Source: Gambelia wislizenii
Lineage: Eukaryota > Chordata > Lepidosauria > Squamata > Crotaphytidae
Assembly (NCBI GenBank): GCA_030847615.1
Contig: JAUMIR010000003.1
Span: 284,698,265-284,762,264 of the forward strand
DNA length: 64,000 nt
Direction: 5' to 3'
In this document: one piece after another, positions 53,001 through 55,949 of the stretch
Layout: each line of letters begins with the position of its first letter
Position numbering within the stretch: position 1 is the first letter of the stretch
Position numbers and translations under genes: made by a program
The notes under the pieces: model-generated
Database searches by the model: none
What the model saw: only the letters and a program-made list of their open reading frames with translations
Told to the model about the DNA's origin: nothing

Positions 53001-55071
53001 AGAGAAGTTGGATTCATGGAGGAAACACTTGCTAGCTGCATGTATAAAATGGTTGATTGTTGCTTACAGCAGTAACAAAACACAAGAAGCACACTCTGAA
53101 ATTGAGAGTTCCATGCTGTCAAGGCTAGAGAAATTACTGGTAAGTAATGGGAACTCCCCATCCAAATTGTATTGGTCAAGCACCAAAGATGTTAAACTAT
53201 GCAGTGAACTTCAATAATTTGTCCCCTAGGGGGTGTATATGTACAGGCAGTTGGACATGAATGCATAAACCTCCAAAAAACAGCATTCGGCAGGGGGCAA
53301 GGACCAGTGTTTGCCCACACTTCCCCATGGCAGGCCACACTACCCTATTTTCATCTGGAAATTACAACTGGAAGTCATTTCTGGTTGCAGTTTATTGATT
53401 TATCATGGCATGGTGTGTGTGTGTTTGTGTGCTGACCAAATGAATGACTTTTTGGGTGCTTTCCCCACCAAATGTTATACATTTTTGGAGGGGTTGGATT
53501 TTTGGGGGAATTGGGGGCATGGGTGCTACAAAAAAAAGATGGAAAGGAAGCAAGCAGCCTGTAGCCTGCACTTTCCTCCCCTGCTTTAATTTTTTCCTCT
53601 CTTCTCTATATTCCTTCTATCTCACTTTGTCCTTAGATGTGGAGTCAACTCTAATAGAATGACAGGAAGCATGAATGCCCCCTTTAGTTATTTAAGGCCA
53701 TTTTTTTTAAATATTACTCCTGTTTCTACCAATCTGTACATTTCTACTTTAAAGTGAGAGATTATCCAGTGGTTTCCAGCTTTGCATAGTTAAACATTGG
53801 AGAGAAATTCTTCATATGTCTCTGTCCTGTTAAAACTTCGGGACATTTTTACACAGAAATGCTTTCTTCTTCATAAGAATTTGCAATGAAAGAAGGAGTC
53901 CTAAGTCACAGAAGAATTTTGTAAGAGGACAAAGTCAGGTTCCATTACTAAAAATGACTAATAGCAATAGGTTTCTACTCTAACTGGTTTTTTATGCTGT
54001 GGTTGTTTTAATATTTATTGTTGCTAACTATCGTGAACTTTTGAGGAAAAATGGGATTATTATGTGTGTGAATTCTGAGCTGGCTGAAGGTCCACATGCA
54101 GAAATCTGCAAATCAGAGCATGGATTTTTTAATTTATTTATTTAATTTTTTTTTTGGATACAACTTCCAGGTACTGGCCCTGTTGGCGGATAGATTCTGG
54201 GTCTGGCTCTCCATTGACACCCCCTTGTTGTGGGAGAGAGGCTTGCGTACCCTAATGATGTTTTGAGCTATGCTGGTGGTGGCATAATAGCCACTGGTAG
54301 GGTCTCCCATGCCAGACAGGTCAAAACCGAAGGGTCTGACAAAGAGCGTCAAAGGGCAGGATGGGCTCTCTAGCCTTGTGGCAACCGTCCTAGGAGAAGG
54401 AAAACTCTAATCCCAAACCCGTGCAGATGGTGCTCGTCCAACCCTGTAAGGTCAACCATCTAAGAGAAGGAAACTCTAATCAAACCTACGGCCTGAGGAC
54501 CTCGCTGCCACGTCCATGCTTGCAAGGCCACGGCAGATGAATCTCTGGTTTAAAGGGTGAGGCCAGTTCTGTGCACGCTGCGCTCCACCAGAAAAATCCA
54601 TTGCACAGGCTCGCTCTTAAATATTATTTTTACAAAATATTTCTAGGCTTTTTCTGCATGTGAACACACCTTCTTTGATCGACCTGGCAGAATTTACTTT
54701 AGCTGAGCACTGATAACACTGAATATATTTACTTCTTTAAAAAGTCCTATTGGTTTTAATTGAATTTTCTTCTGAGTTAAAATATGATTCATATAAATTG
54801 GAAGCATGACTGTCATTTTCAAGTCATACTTTTTGGAAGAAATTTATTCTTAAACCTGTTGTGCATGTGTGAAATATCTAAGGTTTGTGTGTGTGTGTGT
54901 TTACTGTTTCATTAAATGGAGTATGTAGGATCTCAGGCTTTATCCCTTGGCCCATACCTATCCCTCACCACCATATATTTAAGTATTGTGTTGTTCTTTC
55001 CTTCCTATCTAGAATTCAGTGCCTGAAGTGGCTCCAGAAGACTGGCACACTTTTGTGAAGATGGGACTCAA
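37..55071 (+). CDS. URB1: URB1/NPA1 nucleolar pre-ribosomal protein, middle portion (17 exons, spliced)
   Basis: Seventeen + strand exons join into about 1,108 uninterrupted codons; the start and stop codons lie outside the window. The conceptual protein matches vertebrate URB1 (Npa1 family) as I remember it, including [59 protein letters not shown] and [15 protein letters not shown]1 (human about 2,270 residues) is a nucleolar alpha-solenoid-like protein. In yeast, Urb1/Npa1 works with Npa2, Nop8, Rsa3 and Dbp6 on the earliest pre-60S particles, and the vertebrate protein is linked to 3' ETS processing. The window covers the end of the Npa1 domain and the helical middle; the C-terminal NopRA1 domain should lie downstream. 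All introns have GT donors and AG acceptors and phases agree at all 16 junctions. The introns are large and transposon-filled. The symbol rests on remembered homologues, not on a search. Confidence 0.93.
636..876 (-). mobile_element. tRNA-derived SINE, family 1, with internal insertion
   Basis: Read on the minus strand it has a tRNA-like head followed by the family body (CTTGGGCAAGT) and the tail ACAAATCTTGCCAAGAAAAC. The same body and tail occur at 9599-9826 and 19641-19866. About 65 bp of unrelated AT-rich sequence (about 702-768, with TAAATAAATAAATAA) interrupts this copy. Confidence 0.7.
1046..1273. mobile_element. Tigger/pogo-type MITE
   Basis: The left end AGGTCGACCCCCATATCC and the inverse of the right end TAGGTCGGCCTTGTATCC form an imperfect terminal inverted repeat. 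The interior alternates 'ggattcagtatccatgg' and 'ggtatccacagaggg' motifs, typical of Tigger-derived short elements. There is no coding capacity. Confidence 0.6.
2225..3444 (+). mobile_element. 5'-truncated L1 LINE with 20-bp target-site duplication
   Basis: Identical 20-bp direct repeats at 2225-2244 and 3425-3444 (core AAAAAAATAATTTTTAC) flank a 1,180-bp insert. The insert carries the end of L1 ORF2, an AT-rich 3' UTR with a (TA/TG)n patch at 2943-3001, and an A-rich end (GGAATAAAAATAAAA). This is the signature of target-primed reverse transcription by a 5'-truncated L1. Confidence 0.85.
2321..2928 (+). pseudogene. L1 ORF2 C-terminal region, broken
   Basis: Two overlapping reading frames (2321-2785 and 2746-2928) together give the L1 ORF2 tail: a CW-W...[17 protein letters not shown] motif typical of the cysteine-rich L1 C-terminus, then [19 protein letters not shown] and [14 protein letters not shown] frameshift near 2750-2785 separates them. 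The endonuclease and RT core are absent, so it cannot function. Confidence 0.8.
3515..3736. mobile_element. Tigger/pogo-type MITE
   Basis: The left end GGTTCTCTGTATCCATGCAT and the inverse of the right end CAGTGGGTCCTTGG form a degraded terminal inverted repeat. The interior 'ccactttatataaggtacac' matches 'ccatcttatataggggacac' in the element at 14805-15033, so both belong to one family. Confidence 0.6.
4273..4300 (+). repeat. (ATC)n microsatellite
   Basis: A run of about nine CAT/ATC units, 80 bp upstream of exon 2. Such runs end some L2 copies in this window, but no L2 body is visible here. Confidence 0.8.
4383..4520 (+). CDS. URB1: URB1 exon 2 of window
   Basis: The acceptor TTTTCAG ends at 4382 and the donor GTAAGA starts at 4521. 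It has 46 whole codons (phase 0 on both sides), starting [17 protein letters not shown] and ending [10 protein letters not shown]. Removing the intron makes KLLRK-IYEAQ continuous, as in vertebrate URB1. Confidence 0.93.
5410..6249 (+). mobile_element. 5'-truncated RTE-like LINE with perfect 24-bp target-site duplication
   Basis: Positions 5410-5433 and 6226-6249 are identical 24-mers within the CR1 (core AACCCCTAGATCCTTTTC). Between them lie 792 bp of the 3' end of the LINE also present at 59050-63160: the end of the reverse-transcriptase protein, then a short 3' UTR with TTCGTTTGCGAAGAAAAGCC, ending in GAGAG. Confidence 0.9.
5434..6034 (+). pseudogene. RTE-like LINE reverse transcriptase, C-terminal part
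   Basis: Residues after the RT core are readable: [43 protein letters not shown] and [12 protein letters not shown]. This copy keeps GAG (Glu) where the copy at 62671 has a TAG stop. A premature TGA at about 6032 falls before the C-terminal C2HC zinc-knuckle-like segment, which continues in another frame (about 6070-6186). Confidence 0.8.
6571..8084. other. Intron sequence flanking exon 3, nothing recognised
   Basis: Outside exon 3 (6998-7171) I see no transposon ends, long open frames or repeats on either strand. Composition is ordinary AT-rich intron. Confidence 0.5.
6998..7171 (+). CDS. URB1: URB1 exon 3 of window
   Basis: The acceptor ATTTTAG ends at 6997 and the donor GTACAG starts at 7172. 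It has 58 codons, phase 0/0. The helix-rich peptide starts [18 protein letters not shown] and contains [15 protein letters not shown] and [12 protein letters not shown], matching the conserved core of the Npa1 region. Confidence 0.93.
8086..8955. mobile_element. GC-rich non-autonomous DNA transposon with terminal inverted repeats
   Basis: The left end GTATATTCCGGCATATAAGAC is mirrored by the right end (inverse: CGTATATTCTGGTGTATAAG). A second subterminal copy of the 'gtcttata' motif lies at each end (8148 and 8913). The interior is CpG-rich and full of short inverted repeats, including a perfect 22-bp-arm hairpin at 8381-8428, and repeats GAGTCATGGAGGAG at about 8511 and 8599. No transposase is seen. 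The superfamily is not assigned and no target-site duplication is clear. Confidence 0.65.
9146..9293 (+). CDS. URB1: URB1 exon 4 of window
   Basis: The acceptor is TGTAG, ending 9145. The nearer ACCAG at 9151-9155 was rejected because it would start on a stop in the required frame. The chosen frame reads [20 protein letters not shown] and ends EH plus one base, with donor GTAGGA at 9294. The charged middle ([20 protein letters not shown]) is a poorly conserved linker in this family. Confidence 0.9.
9294..10812. other. Intron between exons 4 and 5
   Basis: It contains a SINE (9599-9826). A short hAT-like end ('caggagtgggcaac') is at about 10080, and a LINE-tail-like stretch at 10640-10730 ('gacccaaggcagctcac'). 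The rest is not recognised. Confidence 0.45.
9599..9826 (+). mobile_element. tRNA-derived SINE, family 1
   Basis: It starts with a tRNA-like head (GCATGGTATACTGTAGTGGT, then a B-box-like GGTTAAGATCC) and has the family body with 'gaggaaggcaatgacaaacc'. It ends ACATAACAACAACAA. A diverged, probably old copy. Confidence 0.75.
10813..10935 (+). CDS. URB1: URB1 exon 5 of window
   Basis: The acceptor TTTTCTAG ends at 10812 and the donor GTAATT starts at 10936. The split glycine codon G|GC joins exon 4. It encodes [20 protein letters not shown] and ends NFDFSKLIK plus one base. Phase 1 on both sides. Confidence 0.92.
11514..11899. mobile_element. Tigger/pogo-type MITE with GC-rich interior
   Basis: Flanked by TA (11512-11513 and 11900-11901). 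The left end CAGTCGTCCCTTCACATTC pairs with the inverse of the right end CAGTTGCCCCTCCACATTC. The interior is C-rich with near-repeats of 'ttcacagagcctccggaggg'. Open frames across it are compositional artefacts. Confidence 0.8.
12125..12255 (+). mobile_element. L2-like LINE 3' tail with (ATT)n
   Basis: 'ttgctgtagaccgccccgg' followed by 'aaaaaataataaaaaattat' and a (TTA)n run to 12250 resembles the 3' end of L2/CR1-type LINEs. There is no coding part. Confidence 0.5.
12391..13726. other. AT-rich intron upstream of exon 6
   Basis: Low-complexity AT-rich DNA with an AATAATAAT patch at about 12755. I recognise no gene or element; 13344-13535 is a short chance open frame. Confidence 0.5.
13727..13839 (+). 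CDS. URB1: URB1 exon 6 of window
   Basis: The acceptor CAATAG ends at 13726 and the donor GTAGGC starts at 13840. The split codon G|GT gives [19 protein letters not shown] and the exon ends NKFSWFKIQ in phase 0. The frame stays open past the donor for 150 further codons, into DIRS gag sequence. Confidence 0.92.
13876..14289 (+). pseudogene. DIRS gag-like fragment (copy A)
   Basis: It reads [20 protein letters not shown], then [20 protein letters not shown] and [19 protein letters not shown]. It aligns with copies B (about 22675) and C (about 29615), which have [20 protein letters not shown]. The open frame is continuous with URB1 exon 6 and ends at a TAG at 14290. Confidence 0.8.
14805..15033. 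mobile_element. Tigger/pogo-type MITE inserted in DIRS RT, TA duplication
   Basis: The ends are CAGTTGTCCCTCCATATTCA and (inverse) CAGTTGTCCCTTCACATTTG. TA occurs on both sides (14803-14804, 15034-15035). Removing the insert and one TA restores the DIRS reading frame ([13 protein letters not shown]), matching copy C ([13 protein letters not shown]). This fixes the boundaries exactly. Confidence 0.9.
15036..15447 (+). pseudogene. DIRS reverse transcriptase remnant (copy A)
   Basis: Palm-domain motifs are legible: [30 protein letters not shown] and [13 protein letters not shown]. The catalytic box is YLDN where active DIRS RT has YLDD (kept in copy C), and there are stops and frameshifts near 15100-15180. 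Not functional. Confidence 0.75.
16570..17621 (+). pseudogene. DIRS tyrosine recombinase remnant (copy A)
   Basis: Recombinase landmarks sit in order: [13 protein letters not shown] (first catalytic Arg), [14 protein letters not shown] (H-x-x-R box) and [20 protein letters not shown] (tyrosine near the end). The frame is split over several segments. A (CT)n run at about 17086-17112 interrupts it between the first Arg and the HxxR box. Confidence 0.8.
17695..17990. repeat. Inverted repeat in the 3' region of DIRS copy A
   Basis: About 17700-17760 ('ggagaaattatcatgaaggt', 'ctagccaaggagaaggagc') is the reverse complement of about 17930-17990 ('ctccttctcctcggctagaa', 'ccttcatggtaagttctcc') with few mismatches. 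Terminal inverted repeats and internal complementary regions are characteristic of DIRS elements. Confidence 0.7.
18346..18685. mobile_element. Foldback (long-TIR) DNA element, 340 bp
   Basis: The left arm 18346-18515 and right arm 18527-18685 are reverse complements with about a dozen mismatches, mostly CpG-type transitions, and one 11-bp insertion in the left arm (about 18443-18453). The loop is only 11 nt. Ends are GGACTTTTTCGGATGGGC and its inverse. A possible TAT duplication flanks it. No coding capacity. Confidence 0.85.
18686..19445. other. Intron 5' of exon 7
   Basis: 18720-18875 resembles an L2-type tail (TTTAATAAATGAATAAAC). 19245-19320 carries a dispersed squamate repeat ('gctgggagttgaagcccaac'). 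The remainder is not recognised. Confidence 0.4.
19446..19559 (+). CDS. URB1: URB1 exon 7 of window
   Basis: The acceptor CTTTTAG ends at 19445 and the donor GTGAGT starts at 19560. It has 38 codons, phase 0/0, encoding [20 protein letters not shown] and ending STKKLIIK. The string GERSVFYLL is a recognisable URB1 landmark. Confidence 0.93.
19641..19866 (-). mobile_element. tRNA-derived SINE, family 1, well preserved
   Basis: Read on the minus strand: a tRNA-like head (TAGTGTAATGGTTTAAATG, then a B-box-like GGTTCAAATTCC), a body with ACTTGGGCAAGTCACACTC-type sequence, and a tail ending GGCACACAACAA. The best-preserved copy of this family in the window. Confidence 0.85.
20364..20583. mobile_element. 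hAT-like MITE with terminal inverted repeats
   Basis: The ends are GGCTGCTGACACATTGCAGA and (inverse) GGCTGCTGACAAAGTACAGA. The interior is nearly palindromic, with 'ctatggaattctgcaatttg' against 'caaatcccaggatgccatag'. A fragment of another Tigger-type MITE lies just upstream (about 20310-20360). Confidence 0.75.
20650..22908 (+). mobile_element. DIRS retrotransposon, copy B, 5' part only
   Basis: It shares its 5' leader with copy C: GCCCAGACGAAAGCAGGAAG here against GCCCAGACTAAAGCAGGAAG at 27882. The leader is followed about 85 bp on by an inverse partner (ACTTCCTGCTTTTGCCCAGG). The gag region follows and is cut at 22908 by the truncated 3' end of a CR1. No RT or recombinase remains. Confidence 0.75.
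20954..22910 (+). pseudogene. DIRS gag-like ORF (copy B), broken
   Basis: The likely start is ATG at 20954 ([20 protein letters not shown]), parallel to [17 protein letters not shown] at 28190 in copy C. The early part is shifted and stop-interrupted; 21951-22910 is open and ends with the conserved gag core [40 protein letters not shown] and [11 protein letters not shown]. The C-terminal third is lost to the CR1. Confidence 0.75.
22909..25383 (-). mobile_element. CR1 LINE, copy A, truncated at both ends
   Basis: The minus strand carries CR1 ORF2 from the middle of the endonuclease to the C-terminus and part of the 3' UTR. The 3' terminal octamer repeat seen at 46140-46160 is missing: sequence jumps straight from DIRS gag into 'gacctccaaggaaggag' at 22909. 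The 5' break is at 25383, where similarity to the copy at 50783 stops. Confidence 0.9.
22990..25383 (-). pseudogene. CR1 ORF2 endonuclease-reverse transcriptase, frameshifted
   Basis: Endonuclease part: [35 protein letters not shown] and [17 protein letters not shown] part: [60 protein letters not shown] and the catalytic [10 protein letters not shown] deletion of about 10 bp just after this box (near 23635; intact in the other copy near 49025) shifts the frame before [19 protein letters not shown]. The N-terminus of the endonuclease is absent. The copy is otherwise long and open, so fairly young. Confidence 0.9.
25384..25510. repeat. Fragment of a dispersed repeat also found at 56-57.5 kb
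   Basis: 'ttctgcccaggcattcagaa' and 'ggtgcttcttttaggtt' match 57303-57365 closely. It may be the flank into which the CR1 inserted, or a shared DNA-element interior. Confidence 0.55.
25511..27290. other. Introns around exon 8
   Basis: 25690-25810 carries an inverted dispersed repeat ('ggactgcaacttccatcagc' against 'gagaattgcagtccagc'). 27205-27275 shows CATCATCATCATT followed by a LINE/SINE-tail-like 'tttatttatatagcactatc'. The rest is not recognised. Confidence 0.45.
26046..26162 (+). CDS. URB1: URB1 exon 8 of window
   Basis: The acceptor CAAAACAG ends at 26045 and the donor GTAATA starts at 26163. It has 39 codons, phase 0/0, [19 protein letters not shown] to AVIQFLEK. Its 3' half has a decayed copy about 1.1 kb downstream at 27291-27337. 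Confidence 0.94.
27291..27527 (+). pseudogene. Relic duplication of URB1 exon 8 end plus exon 9 end and intron
   Basis: 27291-27337 copies the 3' half of exon 8 (TTGGATGACACAGTAGAAT, 'gtgattccgtttttg') with a stop and deletions. 27364-27527 then copies the last bases of exon 9 and about 150 bp of the following intron (compare 'ctggtgtgcttgcgaatttc' with 'ctggtgtgcttgggaatttc' at 32598, and 'gcattaagtttagtggg' in both). It is not spliceable coding sequence. Confidence 0.85.
28190..30331 (+). pseudogene. DIRS gag-like ORF (copy C), frameshifted
   Basis: It starts [17 protein letters not shown] at 28190. The middle is frameshifted and G+C-rich. The C-terminal half (29588-30331) is open: [60 protein letters not shown], then [24 protein letters not shown] gag has no standard zinc knuckle and none is seen. 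Confidence 0.75.
30380..31290 (+). pseudogene. DIRS reverse transcriptase (copy C), frameshifted
   Basis: Frames at 30404-31021, 30192-30767 and 30694-31287 tile one [42 protein letters not shown], then [40 protein letters not shown] and the intact catalytic CPYLDDILL. At least two frameshifts fall around 30600-30770. [20 protein letters not shown] follows, leading toward RNase H. Confidence 0.8.
31456..31562 (-). mobile_element. Very short RTE-like LINE 3' end with (GA)n tail
   Basis: 'ctctctggcttttcttgcaa', 'acgaagattcaggaaggact' and 'cgctttctgcaagcgc' are the reverse complement of the LINE 3' end at 63100-63160. The adjoining (CT)n run (31457-31501) is thus the LINE's (GA)n terminal repeat, not an unrelated microsatellite. 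'tttgttgatc' and 'tgtgttgaac' may be a decayed target duplication. Confidence 0.8.
31563..32433. other. Intron upstream of exon 9
   Basis: It includes the right part of the Tigger-like element, to 32025. From there to 32433 I recognise nothing. Confidence 0.4.
32434..32572 (+). CDS. URB1: URB1 exon 9 of window
   Basis: The acceptor TTGCAG ends at 32433 and the donor GTATGC starts at 32573. It encodes [20 protein letters not shown] and ends ISIPISHID minus two bases (phase 1 exit). The last bases and about 150 bp of the following intron are duplicated at 27364-27527. Confidence 0.93.
32573..34463. other. Intron between exons 9 and 10
   Basis: Its first 150 bp are the parent of the relic duplication at 27364-27527. 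A (GA)n run lies at 33512-33567. I see nothing else identifiable. Confidence 0.5.
33512..33567 (+). repeat. (GA)n microsatellite
   Basis: GAGATTGAGAGATT followed by an uninterrupted GA run of about 36 bp. No LINE sequence adjoins it, unlike the run at 31457. Confidence 0.85.
34464..34637 (+). CDS. URB1: URB1 exon 10 of window
   Basis: The acceptor TTTAAACTAG ends at 34463 and the donor GTATTT starts at 34638. Codon G|AT completes the aspartate; the peptide reads [20 protein letters not shown], then [19 protein letters not shown]. Exit phase 1. Confidence 0.93.
34638..36062. other. Intron 10-11 with L2 and SINE remnants
   Basis: On the minus strand 34915-35045 encodes [13 protein letters not shown] and [11 protein letters not shown], the conserved L2-type ORF2 C-terminus. 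35127-35220 on the plus strand is a partial tRNA-SINE ('ggttaatgttggactggaac'). 35225-35440 is an L2-like tail ending 'gggagaggcgggtaaggaat' and (ATT)n. Confidence 0.6.
36063..36247 (+). CDS. URB1: URB1 exon 11 of window
   Basis: The acceptor follows a long pyrimidine tract and TTTGCAG ending 36062; the donor GTGAGT starts at 36248. It encodes [20 protein letters not shown], then [17 protein letters not shown], exiting in phase 0. Confidence 0.93.
36248..36880. other. Intron after exon 11, nothing firm
   Basis: 36670-36800 is A/C-rich ('acaacattacagtaccacac') of unknown origin. Confidence 0.4.
36882..37740. mobile_element. Tigger-type MITE with palindromic internal array
   Basis: The right end CAGTTGTCCCTTTGCATTCG (inverse) and left AAGTTGTCCCCG match the MITE family at 11514, 14805 and 55511; TA follows at 37741. 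The interior holds at least six copies, in both orientations, of a unit with 'gctgagctttggctgccttt', 'tcagggagggcgaaagccaa' and 'gggagtgagggaaaatctct'. Confidence 0.75.
37745..38690 (-). mobile_element. L1 ORF2 fragment, minus strand
   Basis: Minus-strand frames (37821-38216 and 38468-38698) read [36 protein letters not shown] and [20 protein letters not shown]. They parallel the L1 tail at 2321-2928 and the preceding L1 segment. The frame is broken around 38220-38460. There is no clear poly(A) or target duplication. Confidence 0.7.
38700..39165. other. Intron, nothing recognised
   Basis: AT-rich, with a LINE-tail-like patch at about 38965-39040 ('ttatacgccacttcttgtta'). Confidence 0.4.
39172..39437 (-). 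mobile_element. tRNA-derived SINE, family 2
   Basis: The minus strand begins GGAGCCCTGGTGGCACAGTG (tRNA-like A-box region), then a B-box-like AGTTCAATCCC, a body ('ggttcactcagccttcc') and a tail with 'aagccactctgagagccttt'. It differs from family 1. A tail of this family also appears at 52095-52230. Confidence 0.75.
39682..39900 (+). CDS. URB1: URB1 exon 12 of window
   Basis: The acceptor ATTTGCAG ends at 39681 and the donor GTAAGA starts at 39901. It has 73 codons, phase 0/0: [20 protein letters not shown], ending [16 protein letters not shown]. Confidence 0.92.
39901..40585. other. Intron after exon 12
   Basis: Nothing identified except the start of an L2 tail at the right edge. Confidence 0.4.
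40586..40990 (-). mobile_element. L2 LINE 3' end with (ATG)n tail
   Basis: The minus strand encodes [40 protein letters not shown] and [20 protein letters not shown], the conserved L2-type region C-terminal to RT. It is followed by a short 3' end ('aagccaccttcagtcc') and ATGATGATGATG (40597-40610 inverse). A related piece ('ctgaaactgatttgaaaaac') is at 43330-43405. Confidence 0.8.
40993..41847 (+). mobile_element. Helitron-like non-autonomous element with internal minisatellite
   Basis: The 3' end has a 6-bp-stem hairpin (GGCGTA-TGG-TACGCC, 41821-41835) and, 12 nt on, terminates in CTAG at 41844-41847 followed by T. The 5' end starts TC at 40993 after A, then (AT)n and AAAATTCTCTTGGG. A/T insertion, 5' TC, a subterminal hairpin and CTRR are the Helitron hallmarks. 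There are no terminal inverted repeats. No Rep/helicase is present, so it would be mobilised in trans. Confidence 0.7.
41215..41815 (+). repeat. G-rich minisatellite (about 21-33 bp units)
   Basis: More than 20 imperfect repeats of a unit containing GGGGCAGAACAAGCGGAGGG with variable G runs and optional GGCAGCAGG or GGTGGCAGG. It generates long repetitive frames on both strands (Pro/Cys-rich on the minus) that are artefacts. It lies within the Helitron-like element. Confidence 0.9.
41981..42160 (+). CDS. URB1: URB1 exon 13 of window
   Basis: The acceptor TTTCTAACAG ends at 41980 and the donor GTATTA starts at 42161. It has 60 codons, phase 0/0, [20 protein letters not shown] followed by an acidic, glutamine-rich stretch ending MAAETGNDK. 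This is a less conserved part of the protein. Confidence 0.9.
42161..44370. other. Intron between exons 13 and 14
   Basis: 42500-42560 is LINE-tail-like ('gctgggagaagggcaggata'). 43110-43205 is an ancient CR1-like piece (minus direction of [14 protein letters not shown] is on the plus strand). 43330-43405 is L2-related. The rest is not recognised. Confidence 0.45.
44371..45226 (+). CDS. URB1: URB1 exon 14 of window, large exon
   Basis: The acceptor TTTTTTACAG ends at 44370 and the donor GTAACA starts at 45227. At 856 bp it is the largest exon here. It encodes [20 protein letters not shown], a helical run with [38 protein letters not shown] and [17 protein letters not shown], ending [12 protein letters not shown] plus one base. 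No internal stop or frameshift is present, which argues for a functional gene. Confidence 0.95.
45227..45852. other. Intron between exons 14 and 15
   Basis: A (GT)n run at 45326-45340 and a LINE-tail-like stretch at 45535-45605 ('tacatcctgccgtggcttac'). No gene. Confidence 0.45.
45853..46057 (+). CDS. URB1: URB1 exon 15 of window
   Basis: The acceptor TTTCCTGCAG ends at 45852. The genomic frame seems to stop at TAG (46056-46058), but a GTAAGG donor starts at 46058 inside it. The exon therefore ends GAA-TA, and the next exon supplies T to make a tyrosine codon. It encodes [20 protein letters not shown] and ends [10 protein letters not shown]. Exit phase 2. Confidence 0.9.
46138..46600 (-). 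mobile_element. CR1 LINE, copy B, 3' end with octamer tail
   Basis: The plus strand starts with 'gaatcatagaatcatagaat', the inverse of the classical CR1 3'-terminal octamer repeat (ATTCTATG)n. It then carries the 3' UTR and the end of ORF2 ([20 protein letters not shown] on the minus strand). It is cut at 46600, exactly where the copia LTR begins. Confidence 0.9.
46601..47270 (-). repeat. Copia 3' LTR
   Basis: Minus-strand LTR begins TGTTAAGGAAAATGC right after the polypurine tract and ends ATCATCCCTGACA. The 670-bp length and TG/CA termini define both edges. It abuts CR1 sequence at 46600. Confidence 0.85.
47305..48240 (-). pseudogene. Copia pol: reverse transcriptase end and RNase H
   Basis: The minus-strand frame is open for about 310 codons. 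It begins at the RT catalytic box remnant ([10 protein letters not shown], where intact elements have YVDD), then [48 protein letters not shown], and RNase H with [33 protein letters not shown] and [12 protein letters not shown]. The uninterrupted frame suggests a recent insertion; the N-terminal two thirds of pol are missing. Confidence 0.9.
48241..51240 (-). mobile_element. CR1 LINE, copy C, near full ORF2
   Basis: From 'cacgcaggaa' (3' UTR) at 48241 to beyond the ORF2 start near 51077. It overlaps copy B by about 390 bp of the same consensus, so the two are separate copies and not one element split by copia. The 3' terminal repeat is missing. The exact 5' edge (about 51240) is uncertain. 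Confidence 0.85.
48258..51077 (-). pseudogene. CR1 ORF2 endonuclease-RT (copy C), several frameshifts
   Basis: Endonuclease (50040-51077): [53 protein letters not shown] and [17 protein letters not shown] follows in two further frames, with [33 protein letters not shown] and [14 protein letters not shown] at 49030. The C-terminal domain (48258-48956) starts [20 protein letters not shown]. Breaks lie near 50010-50060, about 49510 and about 49020. The N-terminal endonuclease lost from copy A is present here. Confidence 0.88.
51241..52955. other. Intron upstream of exon 16
   Basis: 51388-51770 resembles a hAT-type element ('caggggtgggtaacacgtgg'). 52095-52230 is a SINE family 2 tail. 52325-52440 is an inverted dispersed repeat ('gactgcaactcccatcatca' against 'gattatgggaaccacagtc'). 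The rest is not recognised. Confidence 0.5.
52956..53139 (+). CDS. URB1: URB1 exon 16 of window
   Basis: The acceptor CTCTTTAG ends at 52955 and the donor GTAAGT starts at 53140. Its first base completes the tyrosine codon, then [20 protein letters not shown], ending [10 protein letters not shown] in phase 0. The preceding intron (6.9 kb) is filled by CR1 and copia sequence. Confidence 0.91.
53140..54200. other. Intron after exon 16, nothing recognised
   Basis: A short TG-rich patch at 53408-53430 and T-rich DNA at 54126-54155. Confidence 0.45.
54205..54606 (+). mobile_element. RTE-like LINE 5' UTR fragment, 3'-truncated
   Basis: About 400 bp matching 59075-59485 almost collinearly (CCCCTTGTTGTGGGAGAGA, 'ccaccagaaaaatccattgc'), then it stops at CAGGCTCG. 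It keeps the LINE's 5' end but nothing downstream, the reverse of normal LINE truncation. Confidence 0.75.
55013..55071 (+). CDS. URB1: URB1 exon 17 of window (last seen)
   Basis: The acceptor CCTATCTAG ends at 55012 and the strong donor GTAAGT starts at 55072. It has 19 codons plus two bases, [20 protein letters not shown] with the lysine codon split. The remaining exons lie beyond 64000. Confidence 0.9.
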
Positions 55072-55510
55072 GTAAGTCTGTTCACGTTTACATCTGTGAT
55101 GCCCCACATATTTTCTGTTATAAAGACTTACATGTCAGGGCACAGGCTCTGCAGTGTTTCAGTGTTCCCTACGTGTACAGAGATTAGAATATTTCTGACA
55201 GTACACATCACCTTTTCTAAATTATTTGGTACATATTTAAGAGGCATTTCTGCATAGTTTAAAAGTACAGGAGTGAGGAAAGCATTGAATACAGATGGCT
55301 AAGCTAATGTGCCAATTGTTGGAATATTGTTTTTGTTACCTGGATAGAGACACTGCAGACTGAGAACCACAGACAAAATGGGCCCATGGCAATCCACCTA
55401 AACAAACAGGCTCTGCTGAAATTCTTGCCCTTTAATTTATATGAGTGGTTATTGTGAAGTATTGGCATGTTGGGAGTCATTTGAAGCAGAGGTGTGAGTA
55501 TTACCATATA
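55072..55510. other. Intron after exon 17, nothing recognised
   Basis: No transposon end or open frame of interest; the intron continues to the end of the window. Confidence 0.45.
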
Positions 55511-55946
55511 CAGTCATCCCTTCACATTCGCGGGGGTTAGGGGCAGACAACCCGCACGAATGTGAAAAAACCGTGAATAAGAAATGAGCCTGCCGGTGAG
55601 CGGTTTTCCACCCCAGTCCCTTCCCAAGGCAGCGAGGAGCTTCCTGAGAAGCCCCTGGCTGCCTTGGGAAGGGAGTGGGGTGTAGCGCAAGCGCGCCAGC
55701 TGGTTCCCACCCCCCCTTTCCAAGGCAGCAAGGAGCTTCTTGAGAAGCCCCTGGCTGCCTTGGGAAGGGAGTGGGGTGTAGCACGAGCGCACCAGCTGGG
55801 TCTTACCCCCCCCTCATTCCCAAGGCAGCGAGGAGCTTCCTAAGAAGCCCCTCGCTGCTTTAGGAACGGAGTGGGGTGTTGAGCGGGGGGGGGGGTGCAT
55901 GCAGCTTTCCGCGAATGTGAAAGTTGCGAATGTGGAGGGGCAACTG
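55511..55946. mobile_element. Tigger/pogo-type MITE with triplicated interior
   Basis: TA flanks (55509-55510, 55947-55948). Ends are CAGTCATCCCTTCACATTCG and inverse CAGTTGCCCCTCCACATTCG. The interior has three copies of a unit with 'cccaaggcagcgaggagctt' and 'gaagcccctggctgccttgg', each itself partly palindromic. Confidence 0.85.
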
Positions 55947-55949
55947 TAT

